The position numbers were made by a program, and so were the translations under genes. This document shows positions 55,374 to 64,000 of a stretch of DNA of 64,000 nt, one piece after another. The DNA lies in contig NZ_CP013372.1 in the NCBI RefSeq assembly GCF_001522585.2, positions 682,001 through 746,000 of the forward strand, given 5' to 3'. The notes under the pieces were generated by a model that made no database searches, was not told where the DNA came from, and was given only the letters and a program-made list of their open reading frames with translations. Source of the stretch: Burkholderia sp. NRF60-BP8. GTDB taxonomy: Bacteria > Pseudomonadota > Gammaproteobacteria > Burkholderiales > Burkholderiaceae. Numbering within the stretch: position 1 is the stretch's first letter; the number at the start of each line of letters is the position of its first letter.

Positions 55374-56806
55374 ACGCGTCCGAATCGCGATTTCGCGGCT
55401 GGCTGCTGCGCGAGACCGGCATCGACCCCGATTCGCTCGGCAACGATTTCCTGATGCGGGCGCTGACGGATCGCGTGCATGCGGTGCAGGCGGACGGCGA
55501 GCGCGTGCCGTCGGCCGCGCGGCCGACCGTGACGCCGGAAGCGCTCGACGCGTACTGGCAGCACCTCAACGCGTCGGCTGACGAACGGCGCGCGCTGATC
55601 GAGCTGTTCGTCGTCCCGGAGACGTGGTTCTTCCGCGACCGCGAAGCCTTCGCCACGCTCGCGCGGCAGGCCGCCGAACGGCTCGCCGCGATGCCGGGCC
55701 GCGTGATCCGCGTGCTGAGCGCGCCGTGCTCGACGGGCGAGGAGCCGTATTCGGCGGCGATGGCATTGCTGGATGCGGGGCTCGAGCCGGCCAGCTTCGC
55801 GATCGACGCGATCGACCTGAGCGCGCGCGCGATCGAGCAGGCGCGGCTCGGCTGTTACGGACGCAATGCGTTTCGCGGAACGGCGACGGAGTTTCGTACG
55901 CGGTATTTCACGCCGACCCGCGACGGCTGGCTCCTCGACGAGCGCGTGCGCGCGTGCGTGCAGTTCAGTCACGCGAACCTCGTCGAACCGGTTGCCGACA
56001 ACGGCATCCGCTACGACTTCGTGTTCTGCCGCAACGTGCTGATCTATTTCGACCGCGATGCGCAGGATCGCGTGATCCGCTCGCTCGACGCGCGTCTCGC
56101 CGACGACGGCATGCTGTTCGTCGGGCCGGCGGAGACGGGCGTCGCGATGCGGCACGGGATGCGCTCGGCGCGCGTGCCGCTGGCGTTCGCGTTTCATCGC
56201 GAGTCGGCCGGCGCGGCGGCGGCCGATGCATGCGCGGTCCGGCCGGTTGCGCCGCTGTCCGCGGCGGCGCCGTACCGGCGCGCGGAGCGCGTCACGGTCG
56301 CACCGCTCGCCGCACTGCACCCGGCGGCGGCCGTGGAGCCGCCCGCCTGGCTCGGCGACGGGCGTCAGCCGTTCGCGGCGGCGCCGGCCGTGCCGATGGC
56401 CGCAATCGACGCACGGGCCGAGCTTGCCGTGGCAACCGCCGTGGCGGCCGCGCCGGCCTACGACGGCATCGCCCCGACGATCGACGACGCGCCGACGCTG
56501 GAGGATGCGCCGACGCTGGAGGATGCCCAGGCCCTCGCGAACGCGGGTGCGTTCGACGAGGCCGAGCGCGTGCTCGCGCAGTTCTCGGCGCGCGTCGGCC
56601 CGCATGCCGACGCGTTCTACCTGAACGGACTGATCGCGGATGCGCGTGGGCGCGCCGCGGAGGCGAGCGACTTCTACCGGAAGGCGTTGTACCTGCGCCC
56701 CACGCATCACGAGGCGCTGACGCATCTTGCGACGCTGCTCGACGTCGGCGGCGATCGTGCGGGCGCGCAATGGCTGCTCGAACGCGCCCGGCGTTCGGCC
56801 GGCTGA
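55370..56806 (+). CDS. wspC: CheR-type methyltransferase with TPR tail
   Basis: A 478-residue protein. The CheR domain occupies about residues 1-270: ELFVVPETWFFRDREAF, the SAM motif RVLSAPCSTGEEPYS, IDAIDLSARAIEQAR, and FVFCRNVLIYFD. A Pro/Ala-rich linker with a duplicated DAPTLEDAPTLEDAQ run leads to a C-terminal TPR-like part (GAFDEAERVLAQFSARVGPH, KALYLRPTHHEALTHLATL). It methylates WspA glutamates for adaptation. The TPR extension is the normal WspC layout. Confidence 0.92.
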   Translation: MNASESRFRGWLLRETGIDPDSLGNDFLMRALTDRVHAVQADGERVPSAARPTVTPEALDAYWQHLNASADERRALIELFVVPETWFFRDREAFATLARQAAERLAAMPGRVIRVLSAPCSTGEEPYSAAMALLDAGLEPASFAIDAIDLSARAIEQARLGCYGRNAFRGTATEFRTRYFTPTRDGWLLDERVRACVQFSHANLVEPVADNGIRYDFVFCRNVLIYFDRDAQDRVIRSLDARLADDGMLFVGPAETGVAMRHGMRSARVPLAFAFHRESAGAAAADACAVRPVAPLSAAAPYRRAERVTVAPLAALHPAAAVEPPAWLGDGRQPFAAAPAVPMAAIDARAELAVATAVAAAPAYDGIAPTIDDAPTLEDAPTLEDAQALANAGAFDEAERVLAQFSARVGPHADAFYLNGLIADARGRAAEASDFYRKALYLRPTHHEALTHLATLLDVGGDRAGAQWLLERARRSAG

Positions 56807-56852
56807 CACGACGACGGGAATGGGACCGACACCGCGATGACCAGAGGAATTC

Positions 56853-57563
56853 ATGAACCGCGCCGCCGCTGCCACTGACGACGCGACGCTCGACGTCGAC
56901 GATTGCTGGAACCGGATCGGCACGCGCGGCGACCGCTCGTGCGAGCGGCTGAACGACTGCCTGCGCTGCCTGAACTGCCCGGTCTACGCCGGTCACGCGG
57001 CGAAGCTGCTCGAGCGTCCGCTCGACGTCGCCGAGATGACGGACGTCACGCGCCGAATGAGCGCGTTCGGCACCGCGCATGCGCGCGACGACGACGGCGA
57101 TACGCGCCATGCGGCGCTCGCGTTCCGGGTGGCCGACGAATGGCTCGCGCTGCCGATCGGCGTGCTGCGCGAGATCGCCGGCACGCGCCCGATCCATTCC
57201 CTGCCGCATCGCCGCCATTCGGCCGTGCGCGGGGTGGTCAACATCCGCGGCACGCTGCGCATCGCGATCTCGATCGGTGCGCTGCTCGGCCTGGATGCCG
57301 GCAAGACCGGCAGCGGCAGTGGCGACGACGGCCGTTTCACGCGGCTGCTGGTGGCCGCGCACCAGGGCGAACCGGTCGTGTTTCCGGTCGACGAGGTCGA
57401 GGGCGTGCTGCGCTTCGGCGCCTCCGACTGGGTGCCGGTGCCTGCCACGGTCGGGCGCGCGAGCGCCGGCCTGTCGCGCGGCGTGCTGTCGTGGCGCGGC
57501 AAGTCGGTAGGGCTGCTCGACGACGATCGTCTGTTCGACGCCGTGACACGGAGCATGCGATGA
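56853..57563 (+). CDS. wspD: Second CheW-like coupling protein of the Wsp system
   Basis: A 236-residue protein. The N-terminal WspD-specific part has a Cys-rich motif, DCWNRIGTRGDRSCERL and CLRCLNCPVYAGHAAKLL, which may bind a metal. The CheW domain follows (HAALAFRVADEWLALPIGVL, RGVVNIRGTLRIAISIGALL). It couples receptor and kinase with WspB. It starts 46 bases after wspC and overlaps wspE by four bases. Confidence 0.9.
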   Translation: MNRAAAATDDATLDVDDCWNRIGTRGDRSCERLNDCLRCLNCPVYAGHAAKLLERPLDVAEMTDVTRRMSAFGTAHARDDDGDTRHAALAFRVADEWLALPIGVLREIAGTRPIHSLPHRRHSAVRGVVNIRGTLRIAISIGALLGLDAGKTGSGSGDDGRFTRLLVAAHQGEPVVFPVDEVEGVLRFGASDWVPVPATVGRASAGLSRGVLSWRGKSVGLLDDDRLFDAVTRSMR

Positions 57564-59869
57564 GCGGCGATGACGACCTGAGCCACCTGTCGCTGCTCGA
57601 GCTGTATCGCGAGGAGACGCGCACGCAGACCCAGGCGCTGTCGGAGCGGCTGCTCGCGCTCGAATCGGGCGAGCCCGATTCCGTCGCGCTCGAAGCGTGC
57701 ATGCGCGCCGCGCATTCGCTGAAGGGCGCCGCGCGCATCGTCGGCGTGCCGCTCGGCGTCGAGATCGCCGGGCGGATGGAGGAATGCTTCGTCGCCGCGC
57801 AGGCCGGCACGATCGCGCTGACTGCCACGCACGTCGACGTGCTGCTGGCCGGCGTCGATTTGCTGGTGCGCGTCGGCGATCCGCAGGGGCAGCCCGTGTC
57901 CCAGACCGAGATCGACGGGTTCGCGGCGGCGCTGACGGGCGCCGACGGCGCGCAAACGATGCAGGCGCCGGCCGCCGTGCCGCCGCCGGTGCCGCCGTCG
58001 TTGGTGCCGTATCGCGAACACGACGGCGCCGCGAACGAGCCGGTCGGGGCGAGTGCCGCGATGCCGCCGCTCGCCGTGTCGGGCACGGCGCCCGATCCGG
58101 TCCAGGCCGGCCGCGTCGCGGGCGCCGGTGCGATGCGCCGCGTGCGCGCCGATACGCTGAACCGGTTGTTGAGCCTGTCCGGCGAATCGCTGGTCGAATC
58201 GCGCTGGCTCAAGCCGTTCGCCGAATCGATGCTGCGCGTGAAGCGCGCGCAGCGCGACGCGGCCCGTTCGCTCGACCTGATGTACGAGCAGTACGCCGAC
58301 GATCTCGACGCCGGCATGCTCGCGTCGATGAACGAAGTGCGGCACATGCTCAACGACCTGCAGCGCTCGCTCGCCGAGCGCATGGACGAATTCGACCGCT
58401 TCGAGCGGCGCAGCACGCATATCGCCGAGCAACTGTACGACGAGGCGCTGCAATGCCGGATGCGGCCGTTCGGCGACGCGACGCGCGCCTATCCGCGCAT
58501 CGTCCGCGATCTCGCGCGCTCGCTCGGCAAGCAGGTGCGTTTCTCGATCGTCGGCGAAGGCACGCAAGTCGATCGCGACATCCTCGATCTGCTCGACGCG
58601 CCGCTCGGTCACCTGTTGCGCAACGCGATCGACCACGGCGTCGATTCGCCCGACGCGCGTCAAGCGCGCGGCAAGCCGGCCGAGGCGAGCGTCACGCTCG
58701 AGGCGCGCCACAGCGCGGGCTCGCTGCTCGTCAGCGTGATCGACGACGGGCCGGGCGTCGACATGGATGCGCTACGCGCGGCCGTCGTGCGCCAACGCCT
58801 GACCGACGACGAGACGGCCGCGCGGTTGTCCGATCCCGAACTGCTCGAATTCCTGCTGCTGCCGGGTTTCTCGATGCGCGATGCGGTGACCGACGTATCG
58901 GGGCGCGGCGTCGGCCTCGACGCGGTGCAGGAGATGGTGCGCGGCGTGCGCGGCGCGGTGCGGATCTTCAACGAGCCGGGCGCCGGCATGCGCTTCGTGC
59001 TGCAGTTGCCGCTCACGCTGTCGGTGATCCGCAGCCTGCTCGTCGAGGTCGGCGGCGAGCCGTATGCGTTCCCGCTCGCGCACGTCCGACGCACGCTCGA
59101 ACTCGAGCACGACGACATCGACGTGCTCGAAGGACAGCCGCATTTTCCGTTCGACGGCCGGCGCGCGGGCCTCGTCGCCGCGCACCAGTTGCTCGACGCG
59201 GGCGAGCCCGACGTCGCGCGCGCCACCACCGCGGTCGTGGTCGTCGGCGGCGAACCCGAGCTGTACGGCGTCGCGGTCGACCGCTTCCTCGGCGAACGGA
59301 TGCTCGTGGTGCAGCCGCTCGACAGCCGCCTGAACAAGATCCAGAACATCGCGGCCGGCGCGTTGCTCGAGAACGGCGACCCGGTGCTGATCGTCGACGT
59401 CGAGGACCTGATCCGCTCGGTCGACAAGCTCGTGCGCGGCGGCCAGCTCGCGCGGCTCACGCGCGATCCGCAGCTCGCGCTCGCCGACCGGCGTCGCCGC
59501 GTGCTCGTCGTCGACGATTCGCTGACGGTGCGCGAGCTCGAACGCAAGCTGCTGGAAAAGCGCGGCTACGACGTGACGGTCGCGGTCGACGGGATGGAAG
59601 GGTGGAACGCGGTGCGCAGCGATGCGTTCGATCTCGTCGTGACCGACGTCGACATGCCGCGCATGGACGGCATCGAACTCGTCACGCTGATCAAGAGCGA
59701 CCCGATGCTCAAGCGCGTGCCGGTGATGATCGTGTCGTACAAGGATCGCGACGAGGATCGCCGGCGCGGGCTCGATGCCGGCGCCGATTACTATCTCGCG
59801 AAGAGCAGCTTCCACGACGAGGCGCTGCTCGATGCCGTGCACGACCTGATCGGGGACGCGCACCGATGA
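57560..59869 (+). CDS. wspE: CheA-receiver hybrid kinase of the Wsp system
   Basis: A 769-residue hybrid kinase. An Hpt domain has His52 in MRAAHSLKGAARIVG. A Pro-rich linker, the dimerisation and CheA HATPase domain (HLLRNAIDHGVDSPDAR, VIDDGPGVDMDALR, DVSGRGVGLDAVQEMV), a CheW-like domain, and a C-terminal receiver (VLVVDDSLTVREL, D696 in VVTDVDMPRMDG) follow. It would phosphorylate the receiver of the hybrid protein at the head of the operon and its own receiver. It overlaps wspF by four bases. Confidence 0.93.
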   Translation: MSGDDDLSHLSLLELYREETRTQTQALSERLLALESGEPDSVALEACMRAAHSLKGAARIVGVPLGVEIAGRMEECFVAAQAGTIALTATHVDVLLAGVDLLVRVGDPQGQPVSQTEIDGFAAALTGADGAQTMQAPAAVPPPVPPSLVPYREHDGAANEPVGASAAMPPLAVSGTAPDPVQAGRVAGAGAMRRVRADTLNRLLSLSGESLVESRWLKPFAESMLRVKRAQRDAARSLDLMYEQYADDLDAGMLASMNEVRHMLNDLQRSLAERMDEFDRFERRSTHIAEQLYDEALQCRMRPFGDATRAYPRIVRDLARSLGKQVRFSIVGEGTQVDRDILDLLDAPLGHLLRNAIDHGVDSPDARQARGKPAEASVTLEARHSAGSLLVSVIDDGPGVDMDALRAAVVRQRLTDDETAARLSDPELLEFLLLPGFSMRDAVTDVSGRGVGLDAVQEMVRGVRGAVRIFNEPGAGMRFVLQLPLTLSVIRSLLVEVGGEPYAFPLAHVRRTLELEHDDIDVLEGQPHFPFDGRRAGLVAAHQLLDAGEPDVARATTAVVVVGGEPELYGVAVDRFLGERMLVVQPLDSRLNKIQNIAAGALLENGDPVLIVDVEDLIRSVDKLVRGGQLARLTRDPQLALADRRRRVLVVDDSLTVRELERKLLEKRGYDVTVAVDGMEGWNAVRSDAFDLVVTDVDMPRMDGIELVTLIKSDPMLKRVPVMIVSYKDRDEDRRRGLDAGADYYLAKSSFHDEALLDAVHDLIGDAHR

Positions 59870-60885
59870 ACATCGGCATCGTCAACGATCTGCCGCTGGC
59901 CGTGGAGGCGCTGCGCCGCGTGATCGCGCTGCGCGCGGACCATCGCGTGCTGTGGGTGGCGACCGATGGCGACGAGGCCGTGGATTTCTGCGTCGCGCAT
60001 CCGCCCGACGTCGTGCTGATGGATCTCGTGATGCCGAAGGTCGACGGCGTCGCCGCGACGCGCCGCATCATGGCGCGCGCGCCGTGCGCGATCCTGATCG
60101 TGACGGCGAGCGTCAGCGCGAACACGTCGTCGGTGTACGAAGCGATGGGCGCCGGCGCGCTCGACGCGGTCGACACGCCGACGCTCGCGCTCGGGCTGTC
60201 GACCGATGCGTCGCCGCAGGCGCTGCTCGCGAAGATCGACCAGATCGGCCGGCTGCTCGAAAGCCGCACCGCGGCGCTCGTGCCGCCGGGGCCGGCGCCG
60301 GCGCGCGGACAGCCGACGCTCGTCGCGATCGGTGCGTCGGCGGGCGGGCCGACCGCGCTCACCGCGCTGTTGCGCGCGCTGCCGGCCGACTTTCCGGCCG
60401 CGATCGTGATCGTCCAGCACGTCGACCAGGCATTCGCGTACGGCATGGCCGAATGGCTCGACGGCTATACGCGGCTGCCGGTGCGCGTCGCGCGACAGGG
60501 CAGCGTGCCGGAAGCGGGCGAGGTGCTGCTCGCGGCGACCAACGACCATCTGATGCTGTCGCCGCGCGGCGTGCTCGGCTATACGCGGCATCCGGCCGAA
60601 ACGCCGTACCGGCCGTCGATCGACGTGTTCTTCAACAGCGTCGCGGACGGCTGGCAGGGCGATGCGCTGGGCGTGCTGCTGACGGGCATGGGACGCGACG
60701 GCGCGCTCGGCCTGAAGGCGATGCGCGCGAAGGGCTGCTATACGATCGCGCAGGACGAAGCGACCAGCGCCGTGTACGGGATGCCGAAGGCGGCCGCGGC
60801 GATCGGCGCGGCGTCGGCGATCCTGCCGCTCGAACAGATCGCGCCGCAGTTGATCGCGCGGATCGCGCTCGCGCCGCGCGACTGA
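59866..60885 (+). CDS. wspF: CheB-type methylesterase of the Wsp system
   Basis: A 339-residue protein with an N-terminal receiver (D53 in VVLMDLVMPKVDG) and a C-terminal methylesterase. The catalytic triad is S158 in IGASAGGPTAL, H185 in VQHVDQAFA and D278 in GMGRDGALG. It removes methyl groups from WspA and damps signalling; loss of WspF activates the pathway in Pseudomonas. It is the last gene of the operon. No wspR-like GGDEF gene follows. Confidence 0.93.
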   Translation: MNIGIVNDLPLAVEALRRVIALRADHRVLWVATDGDEAVDFCVAHPPDVVLMDLVMPKVDGVAATRRIMARAPCAILIVTASVSANTSSVYEAMGAGALDAVDTPTLALGLSTDASPQALLAKIDQIGRLLESRTAALVPPGPAPARGQPTLVAIGASAGGPTALTALLRALPADFPAAIVIVQHVDQAFAYGMAEWLDGYTRLPVRVARQGSVPEAGEVLLAATNDHLMLSPRGVLGYTRHPAETPYRPSIDVFFNSVADGWQGDALGVLLTGMGRDGALGLKAMRAKGCYTIAQDEATSAVYGMPKAAAAIGAASAILPLEQIAPQLIARIALAPRD

Positions 60886-60969
60886 CGGCGCACCGGCCAC
60901 GCGCCGTCGTTTCGCGGCGCGCCGGCGTCTGCATTGCGTGCTTGGCGCGGCGTCGCGTACAATCGCGGC

Positions 60970-61066
60970 CTGCGGAGATGGCATGCCTCCCTGCGGTCGT
61001 TCGCGGCGCGTGGCGCGCGCGGTGCGGCCCTCAACCGCCGGTTTGCCCGGCTGATGATGCCTGCGT
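60970..61066 (+). ncRNA. Fluoride riboswitch (crcB motif)
   Basis: The conserved pieces of the crcB RNA appear in order: GGAGATGGCATGCCTCC (60974-60990), AACCGCC (61033-61039) and GGCTGATGATGCCTGCG (61049-61064). The spacing fits the pseudoknotted aptamer. It lies about 85 bases before a CLC-F type fluoride/proton antiporter gene, a known target class of this riboswitch. Fluoride binding would turn expression on. The expression platform was not resolved by eye. Confidence 0.88.
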
Positions 61067-61149
61067 GTTCCTGGGTCGTCAGGAGGTCGCAGGCCGTCCA
61101 TCCGGCGTTCTGCCGCCCAGGTTTCGATGTTCCGTCGAATCTGGAAATC

Positions 61150-62391
61150 ATGTTTTTCACGACTTCTGCCGATCTTTTCGCGACCGTGCGCTATGTGTGC
61201 CGCTGGCTCGCGCTTTCCGCGCTGCTCGGCACGCTGGCCGGTACGGCTTCCGCCGTGTTCCTGATCGCGCTCGACTGGGCGACCGGCACGCGCGTCGCGC
61301 ATCCGTGGCTGCTGTGGGGGCTGCCGGCCGCCGGTTTCGCCACCGGCTGGATCTACCATCGCTTCGGCCAGTCGGTCGCGCGCGGCAACAACCTGCTGAT
61401 CGACGAGATTCACGACCCGAAGGCGCTCGTGCCGAAGCGGATGGCGCCGCTCGTGCTCGTCGCGACCGTCGTCACGCACCTGTTCGGCGGGTCGGCCGGC
61501 CGCGAGGGCACGGCCGTGCAGATGGGCGGCGCGCTCGCCGATCGCGTCACGCACCTGTTTCGTCTCGATCGCGAGCATCGCCGCGTGCTGCTGATGGGCG
61601 GCATCGCGGCCGGCTTCGCGTCGGTGTTCGGCACGCCGCTCGCAGGCGCCGTGTTCGGGCTAGAGGTGCTCGCGATCGGGCGCGTGCGATACGACGCGCT
61701 GCTGGCCTGCGTCGCGTCGGCGATCGTCGCGGACGCCGTGTGCCGTGCGTGGGGCGTCCATCATACGGCCTATGCGATTCCGTTCGTGCCGGCCGTATCG
61801 GCGACGGGGCTGGCCGTGACGGTCGTCGCGGGCATCGCGTTCGGCGTGGTCGGACGGCTGTTCGCGTTTGCGACGCATGCGCTGACCGCGTGGTTTCGCC
61901 GCGCGATCCGCCATGCGCCGCTGCAGCCGTTGCTCGGCGGCCTGCTGGTCGCCGTGGCCGCGACCGTGCTGAACGTGCCGCAGTATCTCGGCCTCGGCAT
62001 CCCGACGATCGAGGCCGCGTTTCACGGCCCGCTGCCGCTTTACGATTTCGCGGGCAAGTTCGCGTTCACCGTCGTCACGCTTGCGTCGGGATTCAAGGGC
62101 GGCGAGGTGACGCCGCTGTTCTACATCGGCGCGACGCTCGGCAATGCGCTCGGCCAGGTGCTGGCGCTGCCGGTGCCGGTGCTCGCGGGGCTCGGCTTCG
62201 TCGCGGTGTTCGCGGGCGCGGCGAACACGCCGATCGCGTCGACGATCATGGCGATCGAATTGTTCGGCGCGGATATCGGCGTCTATGCGATCGTCGCCTG
62301 TGTCGTCGCGTATCTGTTTTCCGGGCACGCGGGGATTTATCGCGCGCAGCGCGTGGCGGTGGGGAAGGGGGCGCGGGTGGAGGTGGAGTGA
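61150..62391 (+). CDS. CLC-F type fluoride/proton antiporter (EriC family)
   Basis: A 413-residue CLC protein with about 10-12 helices. The start MFFTTSADL at 61150 was chosen because the riboswitch occupies the open frame upstream. In place of the chloride-selective GSGIP it has GNN (residues 79-81, ARGNNLLIDE), and the second motif is GREGTAVQ (117-124) with the gating Glu119 instead of GREGP. These replacements are features of the fluoride-exporting CLC-F clade. GGEVTPLFYIGATLGNALG and AANTPIASTIMAIELFG are the remaining family blocks. With the upstream riboswitch, a role in fluoride resistance is well supported. Confidence 0.88.
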   Translation: MFFTTSADLFATVRYVCRWLALSALLGTLAGTASAVFLIALDWATGTRVAHPWLLWGLPAAGFATGWIYHRFGQSVARGNNLLIDEIHDPKALVPKRMAPLVLVATVVTHLFGGSAGREGTAVQMGGALADRVTHLFRLDREHRRVLLMGGIAAGFASVFGTPLAGAVFGLEVLAIGRVRYDALLACVASAIVADAVCRAWGVHHTAYAIPFVPAVSATGLAVTVVAGIAFGVVGRLFAFATHALTAWFRRAIRHAPLQPLLGGLLVAVAATVLNVPQYLGLGIPTIEAAFHGPLPLYDFAGKFAFTVVTLASGFKGGEVTPLFYIGATLGNALGQVLALPVPVLAGLGFVAVFAGAANTPIASTIMAIELFGADIGVYAIVACVVAYLFSGHAGIYRAQRVAVGKGARVEVE

Positions 62392-62468
62392 GGCGGGGGC
62401 CGCGGTCGATGTCGTTCGATCGCGGCGGTGCGATGCGATACCCGGGACGCTGAAAAGAGAGGCATCCA

Positions 62469-63050
62469 ATGACGTCGGACGATTTTCTGAACGAAGCGAA
62501 GCGGCTTGCGAGGCCGTGCCGTCAGTACCGCTTCGCGGACGACGGCGAACCCGTCACCGGCTACTGGCATGGAATTGATGCCGGCGCGTTGTGCATTTCC
62601 GTCGAGCGCGACGGCGTCTGGCTGAACGTATATCTCGACGATGGCGGCACGTCAGGCCGCGTGGAGACTTCCACGCAACCTGTCCGCTCCGCCCGCCCGC
62701 TGTGCCGATCCGACGCGATGTCGCTTCCATCGGTCGACGCGGTGTTCCGCTTCGGCTCCGCCGCGATCGGCGCGTACCTCGACGCACTCGGCTGGCAGCG
62801 CGACTGGGGATTCAACGGTAACTTCAAGGGCGCGGCCGCGCACGACTACGAGCGCGAATGGATGGCGCAATGCCCGCTCTATACAGGCGGCGTGGTGGCC
62901 GTCGCGGGCGGATGGAACATGCCGTGGCCCGACGACGGGGACGAGTGGATCGATCTCGATCTCGTCCTCTGGACGTTCGAGGAATCGGAACCGTGGATCG
63001 AGGTGTTTTCCGACGGCAGCCGCTACTCGGTGATCCAGCGGATCACCTAG
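62469..63050 (+). CDS. Hypothetical protein
   Basis: A 193-residue soluble protein with a ribosome site (gagaggc). It is rich in Trp, Asp and Gly (GYWHGIDAG, WLNVYLDDGGTSG, GGWNMPWPDDGDEW) and has no signal peptide or membrane helix. The size and Trp/acidic composition recall immunity-type proteins, but no family is recognised. Codon use is that of the host chromosome. It is convergent with the dehydrogenase gene, with one base between their stops. Confidence 0.6.
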   Translation: MTSDDFLNEAKRLARPCRQYRFADDGEPVTGYWHGIDAGALCISVERDGVWLNVYLDDGGTSGRVETSTQPVRSARPLCRSDAMSLPSVDAVFRFGSAAIGAYLDALGWQRDWGFNGNFKGAAAHDYEREWMAQCPLYTGGVVAVAGGWNMPWPDDGDEWIDLDLVLWTFEESEPWIEVFSDGSRYSVIQRIT

Positions 63051-63051
63051 C

Positions 63052-64000
63052 TCACGTGTCGCTGCGATCACCGTGCACCAACACCGCCTTGGCGCCCTCG
63101 GCCGATTCGTACTGCATCGCCTCTTCGATTTGATCGAGGCGAAACATGTCGCCGATTTTCGTTCTGAACAACGGATTGTCAATCACCTGTTCCAGGTTGC
63201 CGAGCGCGCGGACAAGGTTGTCGGGTTCCTTCACCGTGCGGCTGTCGAAATTGCTGAACCGCTTCATCGTCAGATTTTTTGACATGAATAGGACGGAAGG
63301 AATCACGACCGGCGACGCAGCGCCCAGAAAGCCGTACACGTAGACCGTCGGGTTCGGCGGCAGCACCGGCAACACGTGACTGAGCAATTCGCCGCCGACG
63401 CCGTCAAAAACGGCTGTCGCGTTCAGTTCCGCCGCGAGCGAAGCAAGCTCGCGCTCGAATCCTTCTCGCGTGACGATCACGTGCTCAACGCCGGCTGCGC
63501 GCAACGTGTCGCGCGCGGCGTCGCCACGAAGCAGAAAGATCGCTTGCAGTTGTCTGTCGCGCACGAGCGCCGCGATCCCACGGCCCGTTGCCGAATTGCC
63601 AGCCGTCACGATGACACCCTTGTGCCCGTCCCTTTCGGCTTCGTCGAGAAATGCGTAAGCCATCATCGCGTTCACGAGCGAGCCGCAATAATCTCGCGCA
63701 CAAACGTGCTCGGGCAAAATCAGGCACGTGCTGTAGGGCACGTGTGCGCGCTCGGACCACAAGCCGACGCTGCGCGGGCTTCGAGCCAGCGAGCGATAAA
63801 TCGCCACCTGTTTGCCGAGGTATTTTTGCGGCACACCGTCGCCGACGGAGACGACTCTTCCGGCACCGGATGCGCCCCAGACAGCGTGTTCGCTCAACGG
63901 CAACGCAAGACCCGCCGCTGCCGGCCTTGTGAGGAACGTCTTGTCGCCGTGGTTGATGGCTGACGCATCCATGTCGATCAACACATGCTCGGGTGCGGCG
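63052..64000 (-). CDS. MDR-family zinc-type alcohol dehydrogenase-like protein, 3' part
   Basis: The reading frame runs off the window, so the N-terminus is missing; about 316 residues are visible. An MDR catalytic start (MDASAINHGDKTFL), GAGRVVSVGDGV, the cofactor fold GVIVTAGNSATGRGIAALVRD, and AVFDGVGGELLSHVLPVL are seen. The dinucleotide loop is unusual (A-G-N-S-A-T-G-R-G in place of G-x-G-x-x-G). The catalytic zinc ligands are not evident, suggesting a quinone oxidoreductase or enoyl reductase type. GC is slightly lower than average. Confidence 0.75.
   Translation of the reverse strand, partial: AAPEHVLIDMDASAINHGDKTFLTRPAAAGLALPLSEHAVWGASGAGRVVSVGDGVPQKYLGKQVAIYRSLARSPRSVGLWSERAHVPYSTCLILPEHVCARDYCGSLVNAMMAYAFLDEAERDGHKGVIVTAGNSATGRGIAALVRDRQLQAIFLLRGDAARDTLRAAGVEHVIVTREGFERELASLAAELNATAVFDGVGGELLSHVLPVLPPNPTVYVYGFLGAASPVVIPSVLFMSKNLTMKRFSNFDSRTVKEPDNLVRALGNLEQVIDNPLFRTKIGDMFRLDQIEEAMQYESAEGAKAVLVHGDRSDT

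Overview
The window looks like a stretch of a secondary chromosome of a Burkholderia species, most likely of the Burkholderia cepacia complex. The evidence is very high GC in most genes, dense LysR/AraC/MarR-regulated catabolic and efflux operons, a three-component anthranilate dioxygenase cluster of the type known from B. cepacia DBO1, and a Wsp-type chemosensory operon headed by a hybrid receiver/kinase gene instead of ending in wspR. No rRNA, tRNA, CRISPR array or replication origin was seen.

Layout. 1-4.4 kb: the 3' end of a sugar ABC permease gene, a cupin, two small secreted proteins, an intracellular PHB depolymerase and a glutathione S-transferase. 4.6-9.4 kb: an unusual cluster of a cyclic-nucleotide-binding/FliG-like fusion, a MotA-like and a MotB-like protein, then a methyl-accepting chemotaxis receptor. 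9.4-16.7 kb: an island of visibly lower GC with a decayed gene, a two-gene operon (degenerate SIR2-like + P-loop NTPase protein of about 1138 aa, then a helical protein with a HEPN-like R-x4-H motif), a decayed IS256-family element and a SymE-like gene. This operon is the best candidate for an undescribed (probably defence) system.

16.7-34.8 kb: an amidohydrolase/MHS transporter/LysR set, a MarR-EmrA-EmrB-outer membrane efflux operon with a second MarR and a LysR gene, the two-subunit aconitase X pair, an AraC gene, a FadH-like flavoenzyme, and a LysR/quinone reductase divergent pair. 34.9-43.1 kb: a complete route from anthranilate to the beta-ketoadipate pathway, with catBAC and divergent catR, then andR and divergent andAcAdAbAa. 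Anthranilate is oxidised to catechol by the And enzymes, and CatA, CatB and CatC carry it to beta-ketoadipate enol-lactone.

43.2-51.5 kb: a DUF445 membrane protein, two adjacent toxin-antitoxin pairs, an acetolactate-synthase-like enzyme with an aldehyde dehydrogenase, and a Na+/H+ antiporter. 51.9-60.9 kb: a tightly overlapping wspHRR-A-B-C-D-E-F operon for surface sensing. 61-62.4 kb: a fluoride riboswitch (crcB motif) in front of a CLC-F type fluoride/proton antiporter. 62.5-64 kb: an unknown protein and a truncated MDR-family dehydrogenase gene.

All assignments come from reading the sequence and from family knowledge. No database search was run.
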